From NCBI RefSeq assembly GCF_016744625.1, contig NZ_JADGDZ010000007.1, positions 1 through 60,393 of the forward strand: DNA of 60,393 nt, written 5' to 3'. Below the pieces are notes generated by a model that worked only from the letters and a program-made list of their open reading frames with translations, searched no databases and was not told where the DNA came from. Source of the stretch: Winogradskyella sp. GTDB taxonomy: Bacteria > Bacteroidota > Bacteroidia > Flavobacteriales > Flavobacteriaceae. Numbering within the stretch: the first letter of the stretch is position 1; the number at the start of each line of letters is the position of its first letter. Below, in pieces: positions 8,001-15,803 of the stretch. The translations under genes were made by a program, and so were the position numbers.

Positions 8001-10760
8001 AGAGTCTCTCAAAACAATCTGTCTCAATTAGATGTGTCTGCAAATACGGTTTTAGAAAACTTGAATTGCGGTTTTAATATCATCATCCAATTAGAGGTAA
8101 ATACGAATCCGCTTCTCGAATTTTTATCATGTTCAAACAATCAATTAACAGAATTAGATTTAAGTAATAATGCTAATTTAATTGAAGCTAATTTCAGCTC
8201 GAATATGATAACGAGTGTAACGCTATCCAACAATTTAGGAACATTAAAAACATTTAATGCAAGCAACAATCAGATCGAAGGAGATATAGATTTAACGACA
8301 ATGGCGATTTCTGCATGTGCTTTTCAACCAAATCAAGTAGAGTTTTGCCCAGAACTAATTTCTATAAATATTTCAAATAATCTTTTCAGTTTTGTAAATA
8401 TTCAAAATGGTCTAAATACTGAGATTGTCAATTTCAATTCTACAGGAAATCCAAATTTAGAATGTATTCAAGTTGATGATGTAAACACTATTGGAGCAAT
8501 TTGGATTAAAGATGAAGCTACAGCATACAATGAAGATTGCAATTTTGGAGAAACTTATGTGCCAGACGATAATTTTGAACAAGCTTTAATCGATTTTGGG
8601 TTTGATTCAGGTCCTTTAAACAATTATGTGTTAACCGCAAATATTGAAGCGCTTATAAGTTTAAACGTTAGCGGAAATGCTATTGCTGACTTAACAGGTA
8701 TTGAAGACTTTGCTGTACTAGAAAACTTGAATTGCTCAAATAATACAATAACTGAACTCGATTTAAGTTCAAATACAAACTTGTTAAATCTTGATTGTTC
8801 GAACAATATATTAACTGATTTAGAGGTTTCAAATAATACAGATTTAACAACACTTAATTGTTCTAGTAGTACAATAAGTAATCTCGATTTAAGTGCAAAT
8901 ATAAGTCTTACCGATTTAAATATTAGCGATAATTCATTTACAGCTTTTATGCCAAGCGACGTCTTGTCTTTACAAATTTTTAATTGTGATAATAATGACA
9001 TCGTTGAGCTAGATTTTCAACAAAATCAAGAGTTAACTGGTATAAGTTGTGAATCTAATTTATTAGAAACGCTGAATATTAAAAATGGACAAAACGCAAT
9101 TCTAACAAATCTCAATGCAATTAATAATCCAGATTTGGGATGTATTGAAACTGATAATGGAACAGTACCAGCTGGAGCGACATGGATAATTGATGCAACA
9201 GCGCAATTCGCCATCAACTGTTTTTTCGGTGAAACCTATGTTCCAGATGATAATTTTGAACAAGCTCTAATCGATTTAGGATATGATTCTGGTCCTTTAG
9301 ACGACTATGTAATTACCGCAGCTATTGAAGATATAAATTTCTTAAACATAAGCGGACGAGAAATTTCAGATTTAACAGGTATTGAGGATTTTATAAGTTT
9401 AACAAACTTAAATTTTGAAGAGAATAACATCACTACGATAGATTTAAGTAATAATGTTTCCTTAATGAGTCTAGATGCTTCCGATAATTCACTTTCAGAC
9501 ATAGATATTTCATTACTTACAGATTTAACGGACTTAGATGTTTCTAATAATAACTTAACTCAGTTAAATGCAGACACTAATATAAACCTCGAAGATTTAG
9601 ATGTTTCAATCAATGGAATTACAAATTTAAATGTCAATGGATTGATAAACTTAGAAGATTTAAACTGTGCATCTAACCATTTGAGTAGTTTAGATGTGAC
9701 TCAAAACCCTAATTTAACAACATTGTTTTGCCAGTCTAATCTATTAATTGCCGATCAGTTGAATCTGCAAAATGGTAATAATGAAAATTTACTCATATTT
9801 AATGCAACGAGTAACCCAGATTTAGGATGTATTTTGGTTGATAACCCTTTGACAGTCATCGAAAATACAGATGGCACTTATGATAATTGGTTTAAAGATG
9901 AATCAGCTAGTTATCAAACAATTTGTGAAGATGCAGATAATGATGGAGTACCAAATGAAGACGATCTTTGTCCAAACACACCATTCGGAGCTGCAGTAGA
10001 TTTGTCTGGCTGTGCTTATCCCGATTTACCAAATGATAATTTTACAGTGTCTATAACAGGTGAAACCTGTTTAAATAGTAACAACGGTAAAGTAACTATA
10101 GTAACTCAAGAACTTTATAACTATACAGCGACAGTAACTGGTCAGAATATTCTAGAAGGAACAGGTGCCGTTTTTTCTCAAGACTACAATTTTACAAACG
10201 ATGTTGATATATTCAATCTGTTGGCAGACACGTATGAAATGTGCATCACCATCGAAGAATGGCCAGATTACGAAATTTGCTATACCATTGTGATTACACA
10301 ACCAGATCCATTAACAGTTTTTGCGAGCAGACTATCATCAAGTAATGAAATTTCCTTAGATATGTCTGGTGGTACAATATATTATATTGAATTTAATGGA
10401 GAGTTATTTACCACTCACAGTTCGACATTTACGTTCCAACTTAAATCAGGGACTAATAACCTAAAAGTGAAAACTGATTTAGAATGTCAAGGGATTTATG
10501 AAGAGCAAATAATAATGACAGATAATTTCCTTGTATATCCAAACCCTTTTAACAATCTCATTACTATTTACGACGGAAAAATAGGAGAAGAAGTTAGCAT
10601 TACTATGTATTCCATGTTTGGAAAATTAGTTTTAGCGGAAACTTATGTTAATCAAGGCGGAGATATGAAAGTTGATACAAGTGCCTTAGCAAGTGGAATG
10701 TACCTTATCAGAGTACAATCAAAGGCTATAACATCGACATATAAGATTATAAAAGAATAA
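5088..10760 (+). CDS. Giant leucine-rich-repeat surface protein with six modules and a T9SS tail
   Basis: This 1890-residue protein has a signal peptide (ending FFLDAQ). It contains six modules, each opened by a variant of TYVPDDNFEQALIDLG at about residues 25, 323, 547, 714, 1156 and 1383. Each opener is followed by 21-residue leucine-rich repeats of the form L-x-x-L-N/D-C-S-x-N-x-L-x-x-L-D-V/L-S-x-N-T-x, and closed by a cap with C-I-x-x-D, W-x-KD and a second Cys. At about 1615-1635 is an aspartate-rich DADNDGVPNEDDLC segment like a thrombospondin type 3 calcium-binding repeat. The T9SS type A sorting domain spans about 1812-1890 (FLVYPNPFNN, ASGMYLIRVQS). It is probably a cell-surface binding or adhesion protein; its ligand is unknown. 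Long antisense ORFs in this gene are by-products of its biased repeats. Confidence 0.8.
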   Translation: MKKNVLISFLVMLFAVFFLDAQTTSIPDAIFEDYLETHAEDGALVAIGDATSMGDGIANNGLVLTNRINTVISLNVDGLGISNLSGIADFLALETLICSNNSLSNIDVSSNTSLISLLCGSNFLNALSINSNINLETLNCSDNQIQSLDVSNNSVLMSLTASGNQLAAIDVSNNTDLFILSISSNRIAGELVVSNNSNLESLFCSSNQINTLNLLANTVLKNLDASNNALTTLDLSTINTIVCPDPQTDPLTVCQGAANINVSRNLLISLVVANGYNDLLTTINSTENPDLFCIQIDSGFTPSGWIKDDWTYYSENICEDIYTYVPDDNFEQALIDLSLDDTLDNLVLTANINAITDLNISNASISSLIGIEDFLALEILDCSTNTLEIIDLSNNTELQQLDVTNNDLLTLDLSVNADLTTLYCASNSISTIDLSNNTALTTLNCSNNALTTLNVSDNVLLSDLDCSFNQIESLNLTTNTALVSLLCNDNNLFSLNLNNGTNTLITTFSVINNVSLFCIQVDDAAFSDAAAGWQKDASATYNLACGTYVPDDNFEQALIDQGIDTDNTLNNFVATIDIAMLQTLNVSGLAISDLTGIQDFVALQDLNCSDNDLSVLNLEANTDLINLECSDNQIEDLDLTANTDLTSVLCNMNALLTLNIENGNNNLLTVFITTNNSTLFCINVDDAIVGTIPGAWQKDAFTAYNGDCANDRFTAIPDTFFEQVLIDLDYDDVINGQVLTSNIEHILSLEVSDESISDLTGIQDFKSLIELDCSGNFLDALDVSELVYLERLNCSSNYLLTNDINDANGLLNTTGTVSLRELYCAGNNLNNLDASQNTNLEVLDCADNNLSVLNINTNTFLRILNCSNNDLTNLDISGNTSLEDVNCDSNELNDLTTTGVNNTTLTRLSCANNNLASLLVNNYQGLITLSCGSNELTQLNVTNNTALSFLSISLNQISDINLLNNSDLVEVRVSQNNLSQLDVSANTVLENLNCGFNIIIQLEVNTNPLLEFLSCSNNQLTELDLSNNANLIEANFSSNMITSVTLSNNLGTLKTFNASNNQIEGDIDLTTMAISACAFQPNQVEFCPELISINISNNLFSFVNIQNGLNTEIVNFNSTGNPNLECIQVDDVNTIGAIWIKDEATAYNEDCNFGETYVPDDNFEQALIDFGFDSGPLNNYVLTANIEALISLNVSGNAIADLTGIEDFAVLENLNCSNNTITELDLSSNTNLLNLDCSNNILTDLEVSNNTDLTTLNCSSSTISNLDLSANISLTDLNISDNSFTAFMPSDVLSLQIFNCDNNDIVELDFQQNQELTGISCESNLLETLNIKNGQNAILTNLNAINNPDLGCIETDNGTVPAGATWIIDATAQFAINCFFGETYVPDDNFEQALIDLGYDSGPLDDYVITAAIEDINFLNISGREISDLTGIEDFISLTNLNFEENNITTIDLSNNVSLMSLDASDNSLSDIDISLLTDLTDLDVSNNNLTQLNADTNINLEDLDVSINGITNLNVNGLINLEDLNCASNHLSSLDVTQNPNLTTLFCQSNLLIADQLNLQNGNNENLLIFNATSNPDLGCILVDNPLTVIENTDGTYDNWFKDESASYQTICEDADNDGVPNEDDLCPNTPFGAAVDLSGCAYPDLPNDNFTVSITGETCLNSNNGKVTIVTQELYNYTATVTGQNILEGTGAVFSQDYNFTNDVDIFNLLADTYEMCITIEEWPDYEICYTIVITQPDPLTVFASRLSSSNEISLDMSGGTIYYIEFNGELFTTHSSTFTFQLKSGTNNLKVKTDLECQGIYEEQIIMTDNFLVYPNPFNNLITIYDGKIGEEVSITMYSMFGKLVLAETYVNQGGDMKVDTSALASGMYLIRVQSKAITSTYKIIKE

Positions 10761-10764
10761 ACAC

Positions 10765-10806
10765 ATGAAACGAGCATGTTCAAAGTTTTATCACTCAAGG
10801 GAATGA
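10765..10806 (+). CDS. Tiny leader ORF (MKRACSKFYHSRE) before the lipoprotein gene
   Basis: Thirteen codons plus TGA begin 4 bp after the stop of the LRR gene. The counterpart before the VOC gene (12390-12422, minus) encodes MKRACSKYYQ. Between the two, the first six codons differ only at a silent site of Ala (GCA/GCT), Lys changes silently (AAG/AAA) and Phe is replaced by Tyr. Such substitutions suggest selection on the peptide, as expected for a regulatory leader peptide. There is no direct proof of translation, and the copies could instead be a recent duplication. Confidence 0.4.
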   Translation: MKRACSKFYHSRE

Positions 10807-10858
10807 TTAATAGCGAACAGCATGTGACAGATTTAAAAACAATAAATAAAAATACATG
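10765..10858 (+). promoter_or_regulatory. 94-bp duplicated leader, copy A (before the lipoprotein gene)
   Basis: This block aligns without gaps to copy B at 12329-12422 (opposite strand) with 11 differences in 94 positions, ending in both cases at the start codon of the following gene. Five of the differences fall in one 10-bp stretch that would be the loop of a hairpin closed by ATCA and TGAT. The block downstream of the small ORF, TGATTAATAGCGAACAGCAT, is identical in both. The ORF's TGTTC can pair with the later GAACA in both copies, so ribosome position on the leader ORF could decide the fold. The attenuation role is an inference. Confidence 0.55.
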
Positions 10859-11563
10859 AAAAAGATAGCATACATAGTGTCTTTAGTCCTTCTTGTTTCT
10901 GGTTGTAGCGATACTAGAGATCAAAATCCAGGAAATAATGATGATGTTGGAAGCGGAGAAGATCCACTTACTGGAGTACAATTGGTTTTTCCTTATCAGG
11001 ACGAATTATGTAATGAAGGTACAGACTTAACACCAACAGAAAGCACCGTTTTCTTTGAATGGATGCCTAACGATAATGCTGAAATCTATACATTAACCAT
11101 AGAAAATTTAGAGACAGGTACTATTACAGAATATGAAACAGTAGATTTTATATTTTCAGTAACAATAGAACGCGCACAAGCATTTAGATGGTTTGTAAAT
11201 TATAATTTTCAAGAGCAACCTCAAGAAAGTGCTATTTGGAATTTTTATAATGCTGGTTCAGGAGTGCAAACTTATGCACCTTTTCCTGCTGAGATACTTG
11301 CACCTAGTATGGCGCAAACAATTCCTGCTACAAACACTTCTGTAAATTTGCAATGGAGTGGAAGTGATGTAGATGATGATATTGTAGCTTACGATGTGTA
11401 TTTTGGAACCAATAACGATCCAAGTATAATTGCAAATGATATTTCTGTGAACCAACAAACGGTTTCAGTTGTATCTGGTACTATTTATTATTGGAATGTT
11501 GTTACCAAAGATGCTGAAGGCAATATATCAGAATCTGGTGTCCATCAGTTTAGTGTTTTGTAA
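10856..11563 (+). CDS. Surface or periplasmic lipoprotein with a fibronectin-type-III-like domain
   Basis: This 235-residue protein has a lipoprotein signal peptide with lipobox VSGC (Cys17), followed by a charged Asp/Asn-rich linker (CSDTRDQNPGNNDDVGSG). The first folded part, about residues 40-130, looks like a beta-sandwich (FFEWMPNDNAEIYTLTIEN). The C-terminal part has the look of a fibronectin type III domain (NLQWSGSDVDDDIVAYDVYF and YYWNVVTKDAEGN), ending HQFSVL. It is the last gene of the surface cluster, 95 bp after the LRR gene, and follows leader copy A. It may anchor or assist the secreted proteins encoded upstream, but this rests on position alone. Confidence 0.7.
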   Translation: MKKIAYIVSLVLLVSGCSDTRDQNPGNNDDVGSGEDPLTGVQLVFPYQDELCNEGTDLTPTESTVFFEWMPNDNAEIYTLTIENLETGTITEYETVDFIFSVTIERAQAFRWFVNYNFQEQPQESAIWNFYNAGSGVQTYAPFPAEILAPSMAQTIPATNTSVNLQWSGSDVDDDIVAYDVYFGTNNDPSIIANDISVNQQTVSVVSGTIYYWNVVTKDAEGNISESGVHQFSVL

Positions 11564-11626
11564 TAATTGATAAAAATAAATATAAGGTTCCCTTCTTTGG
11601 ATGGGTTAAGGGTTATTAAATCCACT

Positions 11627-11953
11627 TCATTTAGAAGGCAAACTATTAACAAAAGCAAAACTTTGCTCAAAATAGCTAACCATTAAATTTTTATCATTCC
11701 AAAGCGATTCTGGTACTAAAACATAATCCTTCATTTTTGCACCATGAGAATAGTAAAAACCTGTATTATGTTTTTTCATAAATAGTGCAGCCTCATCTTT
11801 TGGTAAACGAATACCAATTTCTGCATCCTTATTGAGTAACGTAAACATATAACTATTAGATGAGGTGTAAATCATGGTTTTGCCTTTACGCTCAAAACCG
11901 TTACAGGCTTCTGTAATAGTATCGTAAACTTTTAGTGCGTCGTTCCAATTCAT
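11627..11953 (-). CDS. TfoX N-terminal-domain-like small protein
   Basis: This 108-residue protein has no signal peptide, so it is probably cytosolic. Its layout (MIYTSSNSYMFTLLNKDAEI, then GIRLPKDEAALFMKKH, then MKDYVLVPESLWND and a final helix FEQSFAFVNSLP) resembles the TfoX_N/YjbR-type fold seen in many short bacterial proteins. The family is assigned by pattern only, and the molecular role of these stand-alone domains is not known. It lies 3 bp downstream of the VOC gene on the same strand, so the two are very likely cotranscribed behind leader copy B. It converges on the lipoprotein gene, with 63 bp between the stops. Confidence 0.5.
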   Translation of the reverse strand: MNWNDALKVYDTITEACNGFERKGKTMIYTSSNSYMFTLLNKDAEIGIRLPKDEAALFMKKHNTGFYYSHGAKMKDYVLVPESLWNDKNLMVSYFEQSFAFVNSLPSK

Positions 11954-11956
11954 AAC

Positions 11957-12331
11957 CTATCTATGTTGATCCACCAATATAGCGTTACCATCTGGATCTA
12001 ATACCACAAAACTCGCAGGACCAGAAGTAGATGTTTCATCGATTTCACTAGCGAATGCAATATCTTTAGATTTTAAATGCTTTTGAATATCTCGTACATC
12101 ATCAAAGTTCTCAAGTTCATTTGCACTCTGATCCCAACCAGGATTGAAGGTGAGAATGTTATTTTCAAACATCCCTTGAAACAAACCAACGAGTGATTCT
12201 TCATTTTTCATGATGAGGTAATTCTTTTCGAGGTCGCCTGCAAAAACCGAAAACCCTAAAGTTTCGTAAAATGCTTTGGATGCCTTAATGTCTTTAACTG
12301 CAAGACTAATTGAAAATGCTCCTAGTTTCAT
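11957..12331 (-). CDS. VOC-superfamily (glyoxalase/dioxygenase-fold) protein
   Basis: This 124-residue protein has the two beta-alpha-beta-beta-beta halves of the vicinal oxygen chelate fold. The first half has the signature SLAVKDIKASKAFYETLGF near residue 9, and the last strand is FVVLDPDGNAILVDQHR. The substrate cannot be told from the sequence, and metal ligands are not clear. The start codon is the last element of leader copy B (12329-12422), whose twin precedes the lipoprotein gene facing it. The TfoX-like gene follows after 3 bp. Such proteins are often annotated as glyoxalase or bleomycin resistance proteins; neither is supported here beyond the fold. Confidence 0.75.
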   Translation of the reverse strand: MKLGAFSISLAVKDIKASKAFYETLGFSVFAGDLEKNYLIMKNEESLVGLFQGMFENNILTFNPGWDQSANELENFDDVRDIQKHLKSKDIAFASEIDETSTSGPASFVVLDPDGNAILVDQHR

Positions 12332-12422
12332 ATGTTTTTATTTATTGTTTTTAAATCTGTCATATGCTGTTCGCTATTAATCAATTTCTTTATTGATAAT
12401 ATTTTGAACAAGCTCGTTTCAT
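12329..12422 (-). promoter_or_regulatory. 94-bp duplicated leader, copy B (before the VOC gene)
   Basis: Read on the minus strand it begins ATGAAACGAGC and ends at the ATG of the VOC gene. It matches copy A (10765-10858) at 83 of 94 positions without gaps. Here the central hairpin is stronger (ATCAAT with ATTGAT) although its bases differ from copy A, while the TGTTC and GAACA segments are unchanged. The two copies point toward each other, so they also form inverted repeats around the 1.47-kb segment 10859-12328. Confidence 0.55.
12390..12422 (-). CDS. Tiny leader ORF (MKRACSKYYQ) before the VOC gene
   Basis: Ten codons plus TAA open copy B of the leader, 59 nt upstream of the VOC start codon. 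The peptide matches the first nine positions of its twin at 10765-10806 except for one Phe/Tyr exchange, with silent changes at the Ala and Lys codons. A single Cys codon lies inside the segment predicted to pair with the downstream GAACA. Whether it is translated is unknown. Confidence 0.38.
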   Translation of the reverse strand: MKRACSKYYQ

Positions 12423-12467
12423 AATGTGCTGATTTAGTTAGTAGTTAAAGGTAGTGAAAACTAAGTT

Positions 12468-12827
12468 TCATATCACACCTTGACCAAAAGTGAGTAAATT
12501 AGAGTCAGGATCGAGCAAAGAAAATTCTTTTTGTCTCCATGGTTTAATATCTAATTTTCCATTTGGGTGAATGGCTATTTTCTTATCCAATAACTCTTGG
12601 TAAAATCTGTCAATATTATCAGTTCTAATATAGATTTGTCCATAATTCTCTTTAGGATTAAGGTCTTTAAATTCAAAAAAATGAAGTTCTATCGTATCTT
12701 TCTTTAACATTAAATAGCCTTGGTAATCTTCTTTGCCTATTTCATTAAAGCCTAATTGATTTATATAATAATCTCTGGTTACTGCTTTATTACGCATTGG
12801 TAATTTTGGATGGATTTCTGTGAGCAT
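12468..12827 (-). CDS. VOC-family protein, bleomycin-resistance-protein-like
   Basis: This 119-residue protein has the order typical of the bleomycin-resistance branch of the VOC fold: IHPKLPMRNKAVTRDYYINQ at the start, LMLKKDTIELHFFEF in the middle, YIRTDNIDRFYQELLDK in the second half and FSLLDPDSNLLTFGQ at the end. Members bind small molecules as dimers; real drug binding would need cluster and structural evidence, so the fold name alone should not be read as resistance. It is upstream of the other VOC gene by 136 bp, in which leader copy B lies, and it is only distantly similar to that protein, so a recent tandem duplication is unlikely. Confidence 0.7.
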   Translation of the reverse strand: MLTEIHPKLPMRNKAVTRDYYINQLGFNEIGKEDYQGYLMLKKDTIELHFFEFKDLNPKENYGQIYIRTDNIDRFYQELLDKKIAIHPNGKLDIKPWRQKEFSLLDPDSNLLTFGQGVI

Positions 12828-12867
12828 TGAAAATTAATTTATGGATTTAAAACATAATCTATTATAT

Positions 12868-15696
12868 CTATTCAGCATTCAAATAAACAGGCTTCCCAAA
12901 ACCTAATGCTTCTAATTTATGTAGTTGAGTTTCTGCGTCTCCTACAATTAAATAAATCATTTGGTTGGGTTTAATGTAATTTTTAATGAGTGTTTTTACA
13001 TCTTCAACGGTTAAGTCTTTTACAATAGCTTCACGCTGTTTTGCATAATTATCCGTAAATCCGTAGTTACTAATGTTAGTTAGCATATTCAATTTTGCTC
13101 CAAGAGTTTCAAAAGCTCTTGCATTACTTTTAATAGTGTAACTTTTGGTGACTTCTAAATCAGATTCAGAATAATTTGTGCCATAATTCTCTAATATTTG
13201 TTTTACTAAACTTGAAGCTTCAAATGTTGCATTAGTACGTATACTACTGCTAATCGTAAATTTACCTTTATGAGCTGAGCCAGAAAATCCAGAACGAATT
13301 CCATAAGTATAGCCTTTGCCTTCTCGTAATTCTTGGGTAAGTTGAGATGCAAAACTGCCACCACCAAGACGATAATTCATTACGGTAGATGCGTAATAAT
13401 CTTTTTGAGTTACTTTTAAAGCAGGATATCCAAAACGAATTACAGATTGTTTAGCTCCAGGTACATCATAGAAATACACTTTTGAAGTTTCAGGATATAA
13501 TGGCATTGCTAATTCTGGTAGAGCAACGTCTTTAGATTCCCATGTTGTATTAATATTTTCTAATGCTTTTATAACATCGGTTTCTGAAATTGCTCCAACA
13601 ATATGCATATTGGTTAACTTAGGTGTGAGGTTTGTGTTATAATAATTCTGTAAATCTATTAGTGTGATACTATTTACAGAAGCTTCTGTTCCTCTATTGT
13701 TATAGGCCAAAATATTATTGTCTCCGTAAAGCAGTTTTGCGAATTCATTTGCTGCAATACTATTTGGATTTGCTTTACTACGCTGAATATTACTTATTGT
13801 ACTTTGTTTTAGAAGGCCGAATTCTTTTTCGTCCCAACGTGGCTCTAAGAGAATTTCAGTTAATAAAGCCATAGTGGTATCAAAATGTTTTGATAAGGTT
13901 GTACCAGAAATAATGATGCTTTCATCTGAGGCATAAGCATTAATTCTTGCGCCTATACTTTCAATGGCATTTTCTAAGGTTTCTGGTGTTTTGTTTTTAG
14001 TACCTTTAGTCATAAGGTTTGCTAAAAGATTAGAAACACCAACTTTATCTTTGTTTTCTAGCAAAAGGCCACCATCGATCTGCATTTCAAACTGTACTAA
14101 TGGGACTTCAGTATTTTCAATCCCAAACACTTTAATACCTGAGTTTAGCTCGTTTTTCCATACTTTAGGAATAGTAAGTTCTGGACTTTCTCCATAAGCT
14201 GGTTCTATACTTCTATCGAAACTACTAGCCGTATTTTCGTAAGTAGTAGTTATACTAGGATCGAAACTTTCTTCGGCTCCTTCAATAATTTTTTCTTCAA
14301 CTACATTGGCTAATTGCGAATTATCTAATACTAAACTCTTTTGTCCTTTAGGAACAAAGCTTGTTGCTAGATAGTTTTTGTTTTTTATATACGTATTGTA
14401 AACGCTCATTACATCTTCGGGAGTTACTGCTAAAATGTTTTTTACATCCTGATTTATAAATCCTGGATCTCCTGCAAAAATCTCGTATTGTGCTAGTTGA
14501 AAGCCTTTACCCAAAACACTCGATAAACCATTATAGAAACTGGTTTCTTGTCCTGCTTTAATTCTTTTTAAATCTGTTTCAGAAATGCCATTGAGTTCAA
14601 AATCTTTAAGACCATCAGTTATAGCGGTTGCTACTGAATTTAAATCGGTTTGATTAAATGCCGTAACGCTTAGCATTAATTGTCCAGCGATTTCAGAAGA
14701 ATTCTGCCCCATTCTTACATTACTTGTCAATTGTTGGTCTTCAACTAATATTTTATATAATGGTGCTTTTTTGCCTTCAGTTAGATATTGTGATAATACA
14801 CTCAATGCATAAGCATCAGGATGATATTGATAAACTGCAGGCCAAGTCATGGTTAATCTTGGTGCACGTGCAAAATTGTCTTCATAATACAAACGTTTCG
14901 ATTCTTTTAGAGTGACTGATTGTTTTTCCGTTTTAGGAATGTCTTCACCACGAGGAATTTCATCAAAGTATTTTTTCACCCAAGCTTTAGTTTGCGAAAC
15001 ATCAATATCTCCAGCAATGGTTAAAGTCACATTATTTGGTACATACCAACGTTTGTAGAATTCTTTGACATCAGCTAAGGTTGCATTTTGTAAATCTTCT
15101 AAAGAGCCAATAACTTCCCAACTATATGGATGGCCTTCAGGATAAAGATTACTATTAATGACAGACGAATTATGTCCGTAAGGTTGATTATCTACGCGTT
15201 GGCGTTTTTCGTTTTTAACTACTTGTTTTTCTTTTGCTAAAACGGGTTCAGTAACCGTATTAATAAAGTAACCTAATTTATCTGCTTCTGCCCAAATCAT
15301 TTTTTCTAAAGCATCTATTGGTACGGTTTGAAAGTAATTAGTTCGGTCTCTACTTGTAGATCCATTAGCACCAGAACCACCAATACGCGCACTCATTTGG
15401 TCTAAACCTCCTTTGCCTAAATTTTCGGATTCTAGGAATAATAAATGCTCAAATAAATGAGCAAAACCTGTTCTTCCTTCTTTTTCTCTAGCCGAACCAA
15501 CATGAGCAGTTAAAGCCACAGCAGCAACAGGATCTGATTTATCAACGTGAAGAATAACTTGCAAGCCATTGTCTAAAGTGAATTTTTCGTAATTGACTTT
15601 AAATTCTTTAGTTGATTCTTTTGTTTCGTTTTGTTTACATGATATTATTGTAAATAAAACAACGAAAACTAGGAGTAATGATTTAATGTGTTTCAT
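12868..15696 (-). CDS. M16-family zinc peptidase (two-lobed), exported lipoprotein
   Basis: This 942-residue protein has a lipoprotein-type signal (FTIISCKQNE, Cys20). The first M16 domain carries the inverted zinc motif HLFEH at residues 80-84, with a conserved downstream acidic region (LAKEKQVVKNEKRQR, about 155-170) supplying the third ligand. The second lobe (from about residue 500) has the M16C features and a GGGSFASQLTQELREGKGYTYG segment, split here as GGGSFASQL and REGKGYTYG, the R/Y substrate-binding motif. Length and layout match periplasmic PqqL/insulinase-like M16 peptidases of Bacteroidota. Its likely role is degradation of peptides in the periplasm. An M14 peptidase gene lies upstream on the same strand, 107 bp away, separated by a palindromic repeat. 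Confidence 0.9.
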   Translation of the reverse strand: MKHIKSLLLVFVVLFTIISCKQNETKESTKEFKVNYEKFTLDNGLQVILHVDKSDPVAAVALTAHVGSAREKEGRTGFAHLFEHLLFLESENLGKGGLDQMSARIGGSGANGSTSRDRTNYFQTVPIDALEKMIWAEADKLGYFINTVTEPVLAKEKQVVKNEKRQRVDNQPYGHNSSVINSNLYPEGHPYSWEVIGSLEDLQNATLADVKEFYKRWYVPNNVTLTIAGDIDVSQTKAWVKKYFDEIPRGEDIPKTEKQSVTLKESKRLYYEDNFARAPRLTMTWPAVYQYHPDAYALSVLSQYLTEGKKAPLYKILVEDQQLTSNVRMGQNSSEIAGQLMLSVTAFNQTDLNSVATAITDGLKDFELNGISETDLKRIKAGQETSFYNGLSSVLGKGFQLAQYEIFAGDPGFINQDVKNILAVTPEDVMSVYNTYIKNKNYLATSFVPKGQKSLVLDNSQLANVVEEKIIEGAEESFDPSITTTYENTASSFDRSIEPAYGESPELTIPKVWKNELNSGIKVFGIENTEVPLVQFEMQIDGGLLLENKDKVGVSNLLANLMTKGTKNKTPETLENAIESIGARINAYASDESIIISGTTLSKHFDTTMALLTEILLEPRWDEKEFGLLKQSTISNIQRSKANPNSIAANEFAKLLYGDNNILAYNNRGTEASVNSITLIDLQNYYNTNLTPKLTNMHIVGAISETDVIKALENINTTWESKDVALPELAMPLYPETSKVYFYDVPGAKQSVIRFGYPALKVTQKDYYASTVMNYRLGGGSFASQLTQELREGKGYTYGIRSGFSGSAHKGKFTISSSIRTNATFEASSLVKQILENYGTNYSESDLEVTKSYTIKSNARAFETLGAKLNMLTNISNYGFTDNYAKQREAIVKDLTVEDVKTLIKNYIKPNQMIYLIVGDAETQLHKLEALGFGKPVYLNAE

Positions 15697-15720
15697 GATT
15701 GATGAAATTATGTTTTTACT

Positions 15721-15793
15721 GTCGGGTCAAGCGTAGTTGAGACCTCATTGTGATTATTTTTATATTGTCTCTCAACTACGCTCGAGATGACGG
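15721..15793. repeat. REP-like palindrome, copy 1
   Basis: Perfect 12-bp arms GCGTAGTTGAGA (15731-15742) and TCTCAACTACGC (15770-15781) are embedded in weaker flanking symmetry (GGGTCA against TGACGGG). The core CTCGAGATGACG relates it to the larger elements at 33474-33582 and 36589-36707. It sits between the M14 and M16 genes on the same strand and may protect or end the M14 transcript. Confidence 0.6.
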
Positions 15794-15803
15794 GTTTTTA
15801 TAA

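Noticed and set aside
5198-9502. Long antisense ORFs inside the LRR gene (60-126 residues)
   Set aside because: They arise because the repeated Leu/Asn/Ser codons of the sense strand give few stops on the other strand; they have Ser/Lys/Leu-biased sequence, no start signals and no family features.
5088-10760. Regularly spaced short repeats that could suggest a CRISPR array
   Set aside because: The repeats are in frame, degenerate, protein-coding and spread over 5.7 kb; no cas genes are nearby.
11957-12827. Two VOC proteins as an antibiotic-resistance locus
   Set aside because: The fold is shared by many enzymes, and nothing in the sequence points to drug binding or a mobile resistance context.
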